64,000 nucleotides of DNA from Microbacterium trichothecenolyticum (GTDB lineage: Bacteria; Actinomycetota; Actinomycetes; Actinomycetales; Microbacteriaceae), in contig NZ_JYJA01000038.1 of the NCBI RefSeq assembly GCF_000956465.1, forward strand, positions 124,001 to 188,000, in the 5' to 3' direction. The notes under the pieces are model-generated. The model had not been told where the DNA came from, searched no databases, and was given only the letters and a program-made list of their open reading frames with translations. Within the stretch, counting starts at the first letter, position 1, and each line of letters starts with the position of its first letter. The translations under genes were made by a program, and so were the position numbers. Shown here in pieces: positions 20,201-30,811 of this stretch.

Positions 20201-21592
20201 TCAGCGCGCGAACACCTTGCCGGGGTTGAGGATGCCCTGGGGATCGAAGACGCGGGTGATCTGCCGCTGCAGCTCCCACTGATCCTCGCCGAGCTCGTCG
20301 GCGAGCCAGCGGCGCTTGAGCACGCCCACGCCGTGTTCGCCGGTGAGCGTGCCGCCGAGGCGCAGCGCCGCGCGGAAGAGGTCGTCGGCGGCCGCCCAGA
20401 TGTCGTCCGGCGCCTCGACGACGCCGAACTCGTCGGGCTCGGCCTCGAAGATGAAGTTGGGATGCAGATTGCCGTCGCCCGCGTGGGCGACCGTGGGGAT
20501 CACGACGCCGTGCTCGCGTTCGACGCGGGCGATCTCGTCGAACATCGCGGGCAGGGCGCTGCGGGGCACCGAGACGTCCTCGATGAGGGCTGTGCCGAGC
20601 GATTCCATGGCGGGGTGCATCGACCGGCGGATCGCCAGCAGCCGCTCGCCCTCTTCGCGGTCGTGCGAGACGACGGCCGTGCCTCCGGCGCGACGGAGCA
20701 CGTCGGCGATGGCGTCGGCCTCGGCGATCGCGGCCGGGCCGTCGGTCTGGATGGTGAGCTGCGCCGCGCCGGGCGTCGGCGCCTCGAGCGCCAGGAGCGC
20801 GTGCACGGCGGCGAGGGACGCGGCATCCATCAGCTCCATGATCGCGGGCTGCGCACCGGAGGCGGTGACGGCGGACGATGCCTCGGCCGCCGTCCGCACG
20901 TCGGGGAACGTCGCGGCGATCGTGCAGACCTCGCCGGGCACGAGTCGGCGCAGCTTCAGGGTCGCGCCGACGACGACGCCGAGAGTCCCCTCGGACCCGA
21001 TCACCAGCGACGTCAGGTCGAGGCCCGTGACGCCCTTGACGGTGCGGTGGCCGAGGCGGAGGAGCCGACCGTCCGCGAGCACGAGGTCGACGCCGAGCAC
21101 CGCGTCGCGCACCACGCCGTACTTCGCGCACAGCAGTCCGCCGGCGCCGGTGGCGATGTTGCCGCCGACCGTCGAGATCGCCCGGCTCGCGGGATCGGGA
21201 GCCCACCAGAGGCCGTACGGGGCGAGCGCGGTGTTGAGGTCGGCGTTGAGGACGCCCGGCTCCACGACCGCGAGGAGGTCGTCGGGGCGCACCTCGAGGA
21301 CGCGGTCCATGCCCCGCACCGACAGCGAGATCTCCCCGTCTCCGGCATTGGCGCCGCCGGCGAGGCCGGTGCCGGCGCCGCGGGTGACCACGGGCGTGCC
21401 GGTGCTCGCGGCGATGCGGAGCGTCTGCTGCACATCGTCGATGCTGCGGGCGTGCACGACGGCGAGGGGGAGACCGGATGCCGCGTGCCCCGACTTGTCG
21501 GCGCGCGCGGCGGCGAGCGAGGCCGCGGAGGTGTCGACGCGATCGCCGAGTGCCGCGCGCAGCTGGTCGAGCGCGTCGGCGCCCGAGGTCAC
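20201..21592 (-). CDS. FAD-linked oxidase, GlcD / D-lactate dehydrogenase type
   Basis: 463 residues of the VAO/PCMH flavoprotein family. The FAD-binding region contains VVTRGAGTGLAGGANAGDGE and later GLLCAKYGVVRDAVLGV; the C-terminal cap has AHAGDGNLHPNF and HGVGVLKRRWL, the latter near the flavin edge. It should oxidise a 2-hydroxy acid such as glycolate or D-lactate to the 2-keto acid. The start is the GTG at 21592, which overlaps the stop of the upstream DUF2568 gene (GTGA). No GlcE/GlcF subunit genes are adjacent, so it probably acts as a single-chain dehydrogenase. Confidence 0.88.
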   Translation of the reverse strand: MTSGADALDQLRAALGDRVDTSAASLAAARADKSGHAASGLPLAVVHARSIDDVQQTLRIAASTGTPVVTRGAGTGLAGGANAGDGEISLSVRGMDRVLEVRPDDLLAVVEPGVLNADLNTALAPYGLWWAPDPASRAISTVGGNIATGAGGLLCAKYGVVRDAVLGVDLVLADGRLLRLGHRTVKGVTGLDLTSLVIGSEGTLGVVVGATLKLRRLVPGEVCTIAATFPDVRTAAEASSAVTASGAQPAIMELMDAASLAAVHALLALEAPTPGAAQLTIQTDGPAAIAEADAIADVLRRAGGTAVVSHDREEGERLLAIRRSMHPAMESLGTALIEDVSVPRSALPAMFDEIARVEREHGVVIPTVAHAGDGNLHPNFIFEAEPDEFGVVEAPDDIWAAADDLFRAALRLGGTLTGEHGVGVLKRRWLADELGEDQWELQRQITRVFDPQGILNPGKVFAR

Positions 21593-21981
21593 GACAGGCG
21601 CCGCCGGCCGGCGATGACCCCCGCGGTCACGGCGACGACGCCGAACGCGACGCCGATCCACGCGTTGCCCATCGACCACCAGGCGGCGGTCGCGGACACG
21701 TAGACGAGCAGCTCGACGATGGCGCGCACGAAGGGGTGCACGGCGAACACGGCGCGCGGCGAAACGAACAGGGCCCAGAGGAGGATCGCGATCACGGGGG
21801 CCCCGACGCCGGCGACGATGTTCCACGGGAACGGCCACATCGTGAAGCCCCACAGCGCGAGCGTGCCGAACGCGAAGATCTCGCACACGAACGCGATCAC
21901 GTCGATCGCCGAGAGGGGTGCGCGCGTTCCCGGTGCCGGTTCGGCAGGGCGCGCGGGAGTGACGTTCGGCGTGTCGGACAT
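21589..21981 (-). CDS. Small YrdB/DUF2568-like membrane protein
   Basis: 130 residues with four hydrophobic segments (AIDVIAFVCEIFAFGTLALW, the NIVAGVGAPVIAILLWALF stretch, VHPFVRAIVELLVYVSATAA, and IGVAFGVVAVTAGVIAG). The GFTMWPFPWN motif between the first two resembles the DUF2568/YrdB family. Function is unknown. ATG 21981 lies seven bases after TAGACT, a likely -10, so it may be leaderless, although GGAAG could act as a ribosome-binding site. It overlaps the FAD-oxidase gene and is probably co-transcribed with it. Confidence 0.7.
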   Translation of the reverse strand: MSDTPNVTPARPAEPAPGTRAPLSAIDVIAFVCEIFAFGTLALWGFTMWPFPWNIVAGVGAPVIAILLWALFVSPRAVFAVHPFVRAIVELLVYVSATAAWWSMGNAWIGVAFGVVAVTAGVIAGRRRLS

Positions 21982-22016
21982 GGCTTCCAGTCTACGGCGG
22001 CATGCTCCGCGCGTCC

Positions 22017-22042
22017 GCCGGGCACCGGTGCGCGGGCCCGGC
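22017..22042 (-). terminator. Possible terminator of the ECF-fusion gene
   Basis: A seven-base GCCGGGC/GCCCGGC stem with a 12-base loop, about 34 bases after the minus-strand stop at 22076. No U-run; modest support. Confidence 0.35.
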
Positions 22043-22075
22043 GCTGAGCGTCGCGGGCGACCCGGGACGCGGGGG

Positions 22076-23965
<1,890 letters not shown>

Positions 23966-24278
23966 GGGCCCCCCAGTTGCGCGGCGCACATCGACGACGT
24001 CGATCCCGGGTGCGGACCGTGGTTCGCTCCATTGTCGTCGCCGCCTCCGGATTTGACCAGGGCTGCGACGTGAGGGCGCGGCATCCGTCCTGAGCGAATA
24101 TCCAGAATTCGCGTAATAGACGGGGGTTCTCCACGTCTCTTTCATCAGAGTGGCAGGCCGCCCTTATGAGGGGCCCGGCGGCGGCCGCCCCCGCGGGAAT
24201 CCTGCGGGCAGGGCGGGGCTCGGAGGTATCTCGGGGGAGGGACCTTCGGCCCCGCCTTTCACGCGCGCGCCGGCGTAC
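23966..24278. other. Non-coding region between nagA 3' end and the ECF-fusion gene
   Basis: 313 bases with no convincing gene. It should hold the ECF-fusion promoter. An inverted repeat, GCGAAT at 24094-24099 and ATTCGC at 24107-24112 with a seven-base spacer, sits about 130 bases upstream of the start, next to TATTAC read on the minus strand (24113-24118), a possible -10. The nagA-side hairpin is listed separately. Confidence 0.5.
24212..24256 (-). terminator. Terminator hairpin of the hexosaminidase-nagA operon
   Basis: The arms at 24212-24227 and 24242-24256 pair (GGCGGGGC with GCCCCGCC, extended by a bulged CGGAGGT/ACCTTCG segment), with a 14-base loop. It begins 23 bases after the nagA stop. 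No U-run. Confidence 0.5.
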
Positions 24279-25415
24279 TCAGGCGTCGTGCCCCGCGACC
24301 CACACGCGGCGCACCGCGAGGGTCTCGTCGAGCAGTACCGCGTCGGCGGGCGCGCCGATGTCGAGGGTGCCGAGATCGCCGCGGTGGATCGCGTGGGCGG
24401 GCTGCCGGCTCAGAGCGTGCGAGGCGACCTCGAGCGGCACGCCCGCGGCCACGACGTGGCGAAGGGCGGCGTCCTGCGTGAGCGTCGAGCCGGCGATCGC
24501 GCCGCCCTCTTCGAGCCTCGCGACGCCGTCGGTCACGCGCACGGCGAGGCCGCCCAGCTCGTACCGGCCGTCCTGCGACCCGGCCGCGGCCATCGCGTCG
24601 GTGATGAGCGCGATGCGGTCGCCGGCCACGGCGAACAGCGTCGCGATGAGCTCGAGGTCGACGTGCACGCCGTCGGCGATGATCTCGAGCGTGACGCGCT
24701 CGTCGCGCAGGCCCGCGACGACCGGGCCGGGGGCGCGGTGATGGATGCCGGGCATCGCGTTGAACGCGTGGGTGAGCAGCGTCGCGCCGGCGTCGAAGGC
24801 GCGTCGTGTCGTGTCGGCATCGGCGTTCGTGTGGCCCACCGCGACCGCGACGCCGGCGTCGACGAAGCGCCGGATCGCATCGAAGGCTCCGGGGCGCTCG
24901 GGGGCGAGGGTGACCTGGCGGATCGTGCCGCGTCCCGCCTCGAGCAGTCGGTCGACGGATGCCGCGTCCGGCGCGCGCAGCAGCGACTCGGTGTGCGCGC
25001 CCTTGTGGCCGGGGTCCAGGAACGGACCCTCGAGGTGCGAGCCGAGGACGGTGGGATCGGCGTCGCAGAGGTCGGCGACCATCGCCACACGCGCAGCGAG
25101 GTCGTCGATCGGCGCAGTGATGAGCGAGAGCACCGCGCGCGTCGTGCCGTGGGCGCGGTGCACGGCACGCGCGGTGGACACGGCCTGCGGGCCGTCGTCG
25201 AAGCTCGCGCCGGCGCCGCCGTGGCCGTGGATGTCGATGAACCCGGGGACGAGGCATCCGTCGCCGCCGTCCACGACCTCATCGGCGGGAGGGAGGTCGC
25301 CGCCGACACCGGCCGACGCGACGCGGCCGCCGTCGAACAGCGCCCATCCGTCGAGGCGGTCGCTGTCGACGGATACGGAGCCCAGCAGGCGGACGGAGTG
25401 GACGAGGGTGGCCAT
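24279..25415 (-). CDS. nagA: N-acetylglucosamine-6-phosphate deacetylase
   Basis: Removes the acetyl group from GlcNAc-6-phosphate to give glucosamine-6-phosphate for NagB. 378 residues of the amidohydrolase superfamily. The metal ligands and catalytic residues are visible: PGFIDIHGHGG, the Glu in LGSHLEGPFLD, His in VGHTNA, the LLTHAFNAM block and the proton-shuttling Asp in ALITDAMAA. It lies 27 bases downstream of the hexosaminidase gene on the same strand, so the operon couples extracellular chitin-sugar release to catabolism. The start is the ATG at 25415, preceded by GGAG. Confidence 0.95.
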   Translation of the reverse strand: MATLVHSVRLLGSVSVDSDRLDGWALFDGGRVASAGVGGDLPPADEVVDGGDGCLVPGFIDIHGHGGAGASFDDGPQAVSTARAVHRAHGTTRAVLSLITAPIDDLAARVAMVADLCDADPTVLGSHLEGPFLDPGHKGAHTESLLRAPDAASVDRLLEAGRGTIRQVTLAPERPGAFDAIRRFVDAGVAVAVGHTNADADTTRRAFDAGATLLTHAFNAMPGIHHRAPGPVVAGLRDERVTLEIIADGVHVDLELIATLFAVAGDRIALITDAMAAAGSQDGRYELGGLAVRVTDGVARLEEGGAIAGSTLTQDAALRHVVAAGVPLEVASHALSRQPAHAIHRGDLGTLDIGAPADAVLLDETLAVRRVWVAGHDA

Positions 25416-25442
25416 GCGGTGCTCCGGATCACTCGGCCGAGG

Positions 25443-27050
25443 TCATTCGGTGACCCACGGGATCTCGTCGGACGGGTGGAAGCCGATGCCCATGCTGGTC
25501 CACAGCGGGCCGAGGGCGCCGACGCGCTGGCGGAACGACGCCCAGGTGCGCAGGTCGCTCGCTCCGGTCGCCGGCGACCAGGCGGCCTCCGCGGCGGCGG
25601 CCGCGCGGGGGAACGCCATCGTGTCGATGTCGGCGGCGGTGCGGATCGTCTCGGTCCACAGCGGCGCCTCGACGCCGAGGATGCCGGAGTCGTCGACGCC
25701 GGGGAGCACATCGGACGGCTCCCACGAGTAGGCGCGCTCGACGCTCGTCGGGCCGTTCGCCCAGGTGAGGCCCAGCTCGGGTCCATTCGGGTACTTCATG
25801 TCGAGGTAGATCGCGTCGGCGGGGGAGAGGATCAGCTGCGCGCCGTTGTCGACGAACGCCGTCGCCTTCTCGGCGGCGCCCTCCTGCGGTGTGAGGAACC
25901 CCCAGTACTGGCCGACCGTGGTGTCGGCGATGCCGACCGCGGCCCCGGCCTCGTGCCACGCCACGGGCGTCTTTCCGAGGTCGGAGATGATCTCGCTCGC
26001 TCGCCCGACGAACTCCGCGAAGTCCTCGTCGGTCGTCGAGAGCGACTCGTCACCGCCGAAGTGCAGGTACGGGCCCGGGGTCATCGCGGCGAGCTCGCCG
26101 AAGATGTCCGCCACGAAGTCGTAGGTCGCCTCGTCGTGGATCTTCAGCGAAGAGAACCCGACGGCCATGCCGTCGTACGGTGCGCCGGCGCGCGGCTCGT
26201 CGCCGCCGTAGTCGCGGATGACCTCGCGCATGTGGTCGCTGACGCTCGGGTCCTCGGCCAGTTCGGGGTAGGCGAGCCCGACTGCGTGCGTGTGCCCGGG
26301 CATGTCGATCTCGGGGACCACGATCATGTGACGGGAATCCGCGTACTCGACGATCTCGCGGTAGTCGTCCTTCGTGTAGAAGCCGCCAGGGTCACCGCCG
26401 ACCGAGGTTCCCGACGCCTTCTCGGTGAGCTCGGGCCGCGAGTCGAGGTGGACGCGCCAGCCCTGATCGTCGGTGAGGTGCAGGTGCAGCGCGTTGAACT
26501 TGAGCGATGCCGCGTGGTCGATGTAGGCCTTGACCGTCTCGACGGGGTGGAAGTGGCGGGCCACGTCGAGCATGACGCCGCGGTACGCGAAGCGCGGGGC
26601 GTCCTCGATCGTGACGGGGGATACCGTCCATTCGTCGCCGTCACGGGCGATGAGCTGGCCCAGTGTCTGCACGCCGTAGAAGAGTCCGGCCGCGTCGGCG
26701 CCTGTGACGGTGACGGATGCCTCGTCCACCGCGATCCGGTAGGACTCGGGTGCGTCCGAACGCGCGTCGATCCGCAGTTCGATGCCCGCGCCGTCGCCGC
26801 TCGCGAGGGTCAGCGCGGTGCGGGCCTCGACGATCGCCGACAGGGCGGCGGCAGCATCCGCCTCTCCGGTCACCGCCGTGGCGGACGAGAGCCGGAAGGG
26901 CGCGTCGGGCCCGGCCTCGATCGAGACGGGGGCGGGGACGACGGCGGGAAGCGACACGGTGTCTCCATTCTGTGCGACCGGGGTGCATCCGGCCAGCAGC
27001 GCAGCGGCGAGGACGGCTGCCGCGACGGCCCGTCCTCGTCGACGATTCAT
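25443..27050 (-). CDS. GH20 beta-N-acetylhexosaminidase, lipoprotein
   Basis: Releases N-acetylglucosamine from chitooligosaccharides or glycans outside the cell. 535 residues: a lipoprotein signal (MNRRRGRAVAAAVLAAALLAG, lipobox cysteine in LLAGC), a GH20b non-catalytic domain, and a GH20 TIM barrel with MLDVARHFHPVETVK, HLHLTDDQGWR and the catalytic Asp-Glu pair in HFGGDES. A frame extension upstream to 27233 is possible but would hide the signal peptide and run into the riboswitch leader, so I chose ATG 27050. It is the first gene of the nagA operon, with the ROK-type site immediately upstream. Confidence 0.93.
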   Translation of the reverse strand: MNRRRGRAVAAAVLAAALLAGCTPVAQNGDTVSLPAVVPAPVSIEAGPDAPFRLSSATAVTGEADAAAALSAIVEARTALTLASGDGAGIELRIDARSDAPESYRIAVDEASVTVTGADAAGLFYGVQTLGQLIARDGDEWTVSPVTIEDAPRFAYRGVMLDVARHFHPVETVKAYIDHAASLKFNALHLHLTDDQGWRVHLDSRPELTEKASGTSVGGDPGGFYTKDDYREIVEYADSRHMIVVPEIDMPGHTHAVGLAYPELAEDPSVSDHMREVIRDYGGDEPRAGAPYDGMAVGFSSLKIHDEATYDFVADIFGELAAMTPGPYLHFGGDESLSTTDEDFAEFVGRASEIISDLGKTPVAWHEAGAAVGIADTTVGQYWGFLTPQEGAAEKATAFVDNGAQLILSPADAIYLDMKYPNGPELGLTWANGPTSVERAYSWEPSDVLPGVDDSGILGVEAPLWTETIRTAADIDTMAFPRAAAAAEAAWSPATGASDLRTWASFRQRVGALGPLWTSMGIGFHPSDEIPWVTE

Positions 27051-27067
27051 GTAAAGAGTCCTAACAA
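27051..27067. promoter_or_regulatory. ROK-type operator upstream of the hexosaminidase-nagA operon
   Basis: GTAAAGAGTCCTAACAA matches 13 of 17 bases of the site overlapping the ROK regulator promoter (13896-13912). It abuts the start codon and lies downstream of TAGGCT (complement of 27082-27087), a likely -10, so a bound repressor would block early elongation. The shared site suggests one regulon. Confidence 0.55.
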
Positions 27068-27103
27068 AAGCGATCGGACTCAGCCTAGTGGTTCGTGTTC
27101 CGT

Positions 27104-27190
27104 TATGCTCGGTGTGTCGCGACTGGCGTTGAGGTGGGCCACCACCGGGGAGCGACCGACTACGGCATTCGACCGCACGCCTGGGCCGAT
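27104..27190 (+). promoter_or_regulatory. ZTP (pfl) riboswitch and promoter upstream of glyA
   Basis: TATGCT at 27104-27109 is a probable -10, putting the 5' end near 27116. The following leader has the pfl-motif landmarks in order: GCGACTGGCG near 27118-27127, CCACCGGGGAGCG near 27142-27154, and the conserved CGCCTGGGC at about 27178-27186. ZTP riboswitches sense the folate-stress signal ZMP/ZTP and turn on one-carbon genes. The placement directly before glyA and folD fits that role. The call is from pattern recognition, not a covariance search. Confidence 0.82.
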
Positions 27191-27231
27191 GTGGGACACC
27201 CCTATCTGAAAGCCGTGAGTCTGGAGATCGC

Positions 27232-28506
27232 ATGACCGATCAGTTCTTCAACGCCCCTCTCGCCGAGGTCGATCCCGAGATCGCCCAGGTGCTCGACCGC
27301 GAGCTCGACCGCCAGCGCGGCTACCTCGAGATGATCGCCTCCGAGAACTTCGTGCCCGTCTCGGTGCTGCAGTCGCAGGGCTCGGTGCTCACCAACAAGT
27401 ACGCCGAGGGCTACCCGGGCCGCCGCTACTACGGCGGCTGCGAAGAGGTCGACGTCGCCGAGGAGCTCGCCATCCACCGCGCCAAGGCTCTGTTCGGCGC
27501 CGAGTTCGCGAACGTCCAGCCCCACTCGGGCGCCACCGCGAACGCCGCCGTGCTGCACGCCATCGCCCGCCCCGGCGACACGCTGCTCGGACTGTCGCTC
27601 GACCAGGGCGGCCACCTCACGCACGGCATGAAGATCAACTTCTCCGGCCGGCTCTACAACATCGTCGCGTACGGCGTCGACCCCGAGACCTCGACGATCG
27701 ACATGGACGAGGTGCGCCGCCTCGCCGTCGAGCACAAGCCCAAGGTCATCATCGCCGGCTGGTCGGCCTACCCGCGTCAGCTCGACTTCGCCGCCTTCCG
27801 CGCGATCGCCGACGAGGTCGGTGCGACCCTATGGGTCGACATGGCGCACTTCGCCGGTCTCGTCGCGGCCGGCCTTCACCCCAACCCGGTCCCGCACGCG
27901 CACGTCGTGTCGTCGACCGTGCACAAGACCATCGGCGGCCCCCGCTCGGGCTTCATCCTCACCAACGACGCCGACATCGCGAAGAAGATCAACACCGCGG
28001 TCTTCCCGGGCCAGCAGGGCGGCCCGCTCATGCACGTGATCGCGGCGAAGGCCACCGCGTTCAAGCTCGCGGCCACTCCCGAGTTCAAGGAGCGCCAGGA
28101 GCGCGTCCTGCGCGGCGCCCACATCATCGCGGAGCGCCTGTCGCAGCAGGACGTGAAGGACGCCGGCATCGCCGTGCGCTCGGGCGGCACCGACGTGCAC
28201 CTCGTGCTCGTCGATCTGCGCAACGCTCAGATCGACGGCAAGCAGGCCGAGGACCTCCTGCACGAGATCCACATCACCGTGAACCGCAACGCCGTCCCCA
28301 ACGACCCGCGGCCCCCGATGGTCACGTCGGGCCTGCGCATCGGCACGCCGGCGCTCGCGACCCGCGGCTTCGGCGACGCCGAGTTCACCGAGGTCGCCGA
28401 CGTCATCGCGCTCGCGCTGCAGCCCGGCGCCGACGTCGAGGAGCTGCGCCTGCGCGTCTCGGCCCTGACGGCCGCTTTCCCGCTGTACCCCGACTTCCGC
28501 CACTGA
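27232..28506 (+). CDS. glyA: Serine hydroxymethyltransferase
   Basis: Interconverts serine and glycine while making 5,10-methylene-THF, using PLP. 424 residues. Conserved blocks are [35 protein letters not shown], the PLP-lysine motif [14 protein letters not shown] (Lys in HKT), and the THF-contacting [11 protein letters not shown] short ribosome-binding site (GGAG) precedes the ATG. It is the first gene after the ZTP riboswitch, and folD follows on the same strand. Confidence 0.98.
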   Translation: MTDQFFNAPLAEVDPEIAQVLDRELDRQRGYLEMIASENFVPVSVLQSQGSVLTNKYAEGYPGRRYYGGCEEVDVAEELAIHRAKALFGAEFANVQPHSGATANAAVLHAIARPGDTLLGLSLDQGGHLTHGMKINFSGRLYNIVAYGVDPETSTIDMDEVRRLAVEHKPKVIIAGWSAYPRQLDFAAFRAIADEVGATLWVDMAHFAGLVAAGLHPNPVPHAHVVSSTVHKTIGGPRSGFILTNDADIAKKINTAVFPGQQGGPLMHVIAAKATAFKLAATPEFKERQERVLRGAHIIAERLSQQDVKDAGIAVRSGGTDVHLVLVDLRNAQIDGKQAEDLLHEIHITVNRNAVPNDPRPPMVTSGLRIGTPALATRGFGDAEFTEVADVIALALQPGADVEELRLRVSALTAAFPLYPDFRH

Positions 28507-28561
28507 GCGGGAACGCCGTCGCACCGCGGCGGCATCGTCTGGTACCACTTGTCGACACGGG

Positions 28562-28589
28562 TGCCGCGGCCCGGCACCGGGCCGCGGCA
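28562..28589 (+). terminator. Terminator-like hairpin after glyA
   Basis: A perfect 12-bp stem, TGCCGCGGCCCG with its complement, closes a four-base loop, 55 bases after the glyA stop. No U-run. It would separate glyA from folD at least in part. Confidence 0.65.
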
Positions 28590-28617
28590 TCCGTCCCGCC
28601 CCCTCCTCGACCACGAT

Positions 28618-28690
28618 CCGCGAGAGTGCAGTTGATCGCCGAGATGGTGGGTGGTTCCCTGCCTTTCGTCCGCCAGCTGCACTCTCGCGG
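28618..28690. repeat. Long intergenic palindrome (73 bp) between glyA and folD
   Basis: Perfect 14-bp outer arms at 28618-28631 and 28677-28690 (CCGCGAGAGTGCAG and its complement) flank a 45-base centre that also folds weakly. It resembles a REP- or MITE-like element rather than a terminator, because the glyA terminator lies just upstream of it. Confidence 0.7.
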
Positions 28691-28738
28691 GCCGGGGTAC
28701 CCAGGCCCAGAGCGCACGACCACACGAGGAGACCAACG

Positions 28739-29620
28739 ATGACCGCACATAAGCTCGACGGGCGCGCGGCTGCGGCCCAGATCAAGGACGAGCTGCGCGA
28801 GCGCGTGGCGGCGCTCAAGGACCGCGGCGTCACGCCCGGCATCGCGACCGTGCTCGTCGGCGCCGACCCGGCGTCGCAGCTGTACGTCGGGATGAAGCAC
28901 CGCGAGTCCGAGGCCATCGGCATGAACTCGATCCAGCGCGAACTTGCGGCCGACGCCACGCAGGCCGAGGTCGAGGCGCTCATCGACGAGCTCAACGCCG
29001 ACCCGGAGTGCCACGGCTACATCGTGCAGCTGCCGCTGCCCAAGCACCTCGACACCGACGCGATCCTCGAGCGCATCGACCCCGCGAAGGACGCCGACGG
29101 CCTGCACCCGACCAACCTCGGGCGCCTTGTGCTCAACGTCAACTCCCCGATCACGACGCCGCTGCCGTGCACGCCGCGAGGCGTCATCGAGCTGCTGCTG
29201 CGCAACGACTACGACCTCAAAGGCAAGGACGTGGTCGTCGTGGGCCGCGGCGTGACCATCGGCCGCTCGATCGGCCTGCTGCTCACGCGTCGCGAGATCA
29301 ACGCGACCGTGACCCTGACGCACACCGGCACGGCCGACCTGTCGCATCACCTCCGCCAGGCTGATGTGATCGTGGCCGCCGCGGGCGTCAAGCACATCGT
29401 GCAGGCTGCCGACGTGAAGCCCGGTGCGGCCGTCCTCGACGTGGGCGTCACCCGTGAGGACGACCCCGAGACCGGCAAGTCCCGCGTCTACGGCGATGTC
29501 GCGCCCGATGTCGCCGAGGTCGCCGGCTACGTCTCGCCGAACCCCGGCGGCGTCGGACCCATGACGGTGGCGCTGCTCATGACCAACGTCGTCGAGGCCG
29601 CGGAGCGCTCGCTCGCCTGA
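28739..29620 (+). CDS. folD: Bifunctional methylenetetrahydrofolate dehydrogenase / methenyl-THF cyclohydrolase
   Basis: Oxidises 5,10-methylene-THF to 10-formyl-THF, the next step after SHMT. 293 residues. The catalytic Tyr and Lys are in [10 protein letters not shown], the substrate loop is [12 protein letters not shown], the [10 protein letters not shown] block follows, and the Rossmann region has [17 protein letters not shown]. The end has [12 protein letters not shown]. The usual VGRS reading is [10 protein letters not shown] here, a minor loop variation. It belongs with glyA in one-carbon metabolism and probably shares ZTP control if transcripts read through. Confidence 0.97.
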   Translation: MTAHKLDGRAAAAQIKDELRERVAALKDRGVTPGIATVLVGADPASQLYVGMKHRESEAIGMNSIQRELAADATQAEVEALIDELNADPECHGYIVQLPLPKHLDTDAILERIDPAKDADGLHPTNLGRLVLNVNSPITTPLPCTPRGVIELLLRNDYDLKGKDVVVVGRGVTIGRSIGLLLTRREINATVTLTHTGTADLSHHLRQADVIVAAAGVKHIVQAADVKPGAAVLDVGVTREDDPETGKSRVYGDVAPDVAEVAGYVSPNPGGVGPMTVALLMTNVVEAAERSLA

Positions 29621-29622
29621 CC

Positions 29623-30270
29623 TCAGGCCGCGACGAGCGCGGATCGCTCGCGCGGACGCACGGACTCGGCATCCGTCGCTGCGAGCGAGGCCATCCCGCG
29701 GACCCAGCGCTCGCGGTCGGCCCCGGTGCTGTGCCGCACCTGCGCGAGGCGCGTCACCCCACGGACCTTGATGCCGCAGTACTCCAGTGTGGCGTTGCGG
29801 AGCGACCGGATCGGCGCGTTGCGGTAGACCCACGCGTTCCAGAGCACGGGGGAGTCCATCGTCATGACGATGCGTGCGCTGCGCCCGGTGAGCAGCTTGT
29901 CCCACAGTCGCCCGGTCGGGCGGTAGCGGTAGGCGAAGCCGCGCACGAAGACGCGGTCGATCCACGTCTTGAGGGCGCCCGGAAGCGACCCCCACCACTG
30001 TGGGAAGAAGAACACCAGGTGGTCCGCCCAGTCGACGTCGGCGACGTAGGCGGCGACCTCGGGCGTGAGCGGAACGTCGGCGTCGGTGCGGGGCATGCGC
30101 ACTTCATCGCGGACGGACGGATGCTGCGGCACGGCGTCGTTCGCGAGATCCACGACCCGCACCTCGGCGCCGCCGGCGCGCGCGGCGTCGGCGTACGAGC
30201 TGGCGAGGGAGTGGTTGAGGCTGCCGGCGAAGGGCGTGCCGACGATCACGAGGATGCGGGGAGCGTTCAT
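29623..30270 (-). CDS. Flavodoxin-fold NAD(P)H quinone oxidoreductase
   Basis: 215 residues of the NQO1/modulator-of-drug-activity flavodoxin-like family. An N-terminal FMN/FAD phosphate loop, VIVGTPFAGSLNHSLA, is followed by FFFPQWWGSLPGALKTWIDRVF, the family's most conserved block. The enzyme probably reduces quinones or electrophiles in two-electron steps. It overlaps the marR gene by four bases (ATGA), so its expression follows that repressor. It converges on folD with almost no spacer. The substrate cannot be read. Confidence 0.87.
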   Translation of the reverse strand: MNAPRILVIVGTPFAGSLNHSLASSYADAARAGGAEVRVVDLANDAVPQHPSVRDEVRMPRTDADVPLTPEVAAYVADVDWADHLVFFFPQWWGSLPGALKTWIDRVFVRGFAYRYRPTGRLWDKLLTGRSARIVMTMDSPVLWNAWVYRNAPIRSLRNATLEYCGIKVRGVTRLAQVRHSTGADRERWVRGMASLAATDAESVRPRERSALVAA

Positions 30271-30749
30271 GCGAGGGTCTCCTGAGGGTGGTGGACGGCA
30301 CGCGGGCCGGGCGCCGGCTGCTGCTGGATGAAGGCGGTGAGGGCGACGAGCTGGGCGTTCATGCGAGGGGCGTCGATCGGGTCGCCCGCGAGTGACGGGT
30401 GCGTCAGCATCGCGGCGAACTCGCGCTCGAGCACCTCGCCGGCATCGCGCACGAGGGCGGTGCCCTTGGGGGTGAGCGAGAGCAGGATGCTGCGACCCGC
30501 ACCGGGCTGGGACGCTGCCGTGATCCAGCCGTCCTCGACGAGTGCGGGCACCCGCTTGCTCACGGCGGCCTTGGTGACGCCGAGGCAGCGGGCGAGCGTC
30601 GTCATGTCCACGGGCTCGTGGTCGTACAGCACGGCCAGGAACTGGAAATGGTTGAACGTCACGCCCCACCCCGCCTGAAGCGCGGTGTCGGCGAACGCGT
30701 CGATCTCCGCGATGAGCTCGTGGAGGGTGAAGGTCAGGCGGTCGGACAC
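30267..30749 (-). CDS. MarR-family transcriptional regulator
   Basis: 160 residues with a central winged helix: FLAVLYDHEPVDMTTLARCLGVTKAAVSK is the recognition unit, and GRSILLSLTPKG the wing. Such repressors respond to phenolic or oxidising compounds. The GTG start at 30749 has no ribosome-binding site and follows the -10 by six bases, so the mRNA should be leaderless. Inverted GTTGACT repeats overlap the promoter, which fits autorepression. Its partner is the co-translated quinone reductase. Confidence 0.9.
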   Translation of the reverse strand: MSDRLTFTLHELIAEIDAFADTALQAGWGVTFNHFQFLAVLYDHEPVDMTTLARCLGVTKAAVSKRVPALVEDGWITAASQPGAGRSILLSLTPKGTALVRDAGEVLEREFAAMLTHPSLAGDPIDAPRMNAQLVALTAFIQQQPAPGPRAVHHPQETLA

Positions 30750-30755
30750 GTACTG

Positions 30756-30794
30756 AGTAAACCAGTTGACTCACTGTAAGTCAACAGGTTGACT
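30756..30794 (-). promoter_or_regulatory. MarR promoter with three GTTGACT half-sites
   Basis: On the minus strand, -35 TTGACT (30784-30779) and -10 TTTACT (30761-30756) have exactly 17 bases between them. GTTGACT at 30765-30771 and its complement at 30779-30785 form an inverted repeat, and a third GTTGACT is at 30788-30794. Binding there would cover the -35 and spacer. Confidence 0.7.
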
Positions 30795-30811
30795 CACCCC
30801 ACCGCGTTCAC

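Noticed and set aside
27051..27233. N-terminal extension of the hexosaminidase to 27233
   Set aside because: The extension crosses the ZTP riboswitch and promoter. ATG 27050 opens a proper lipoprotein signal.
27829..28995. Minus-strand frame opposite glyA and folD
   Set aside because: Low-complexity, overlaps two certain genes, and lacks any motif.
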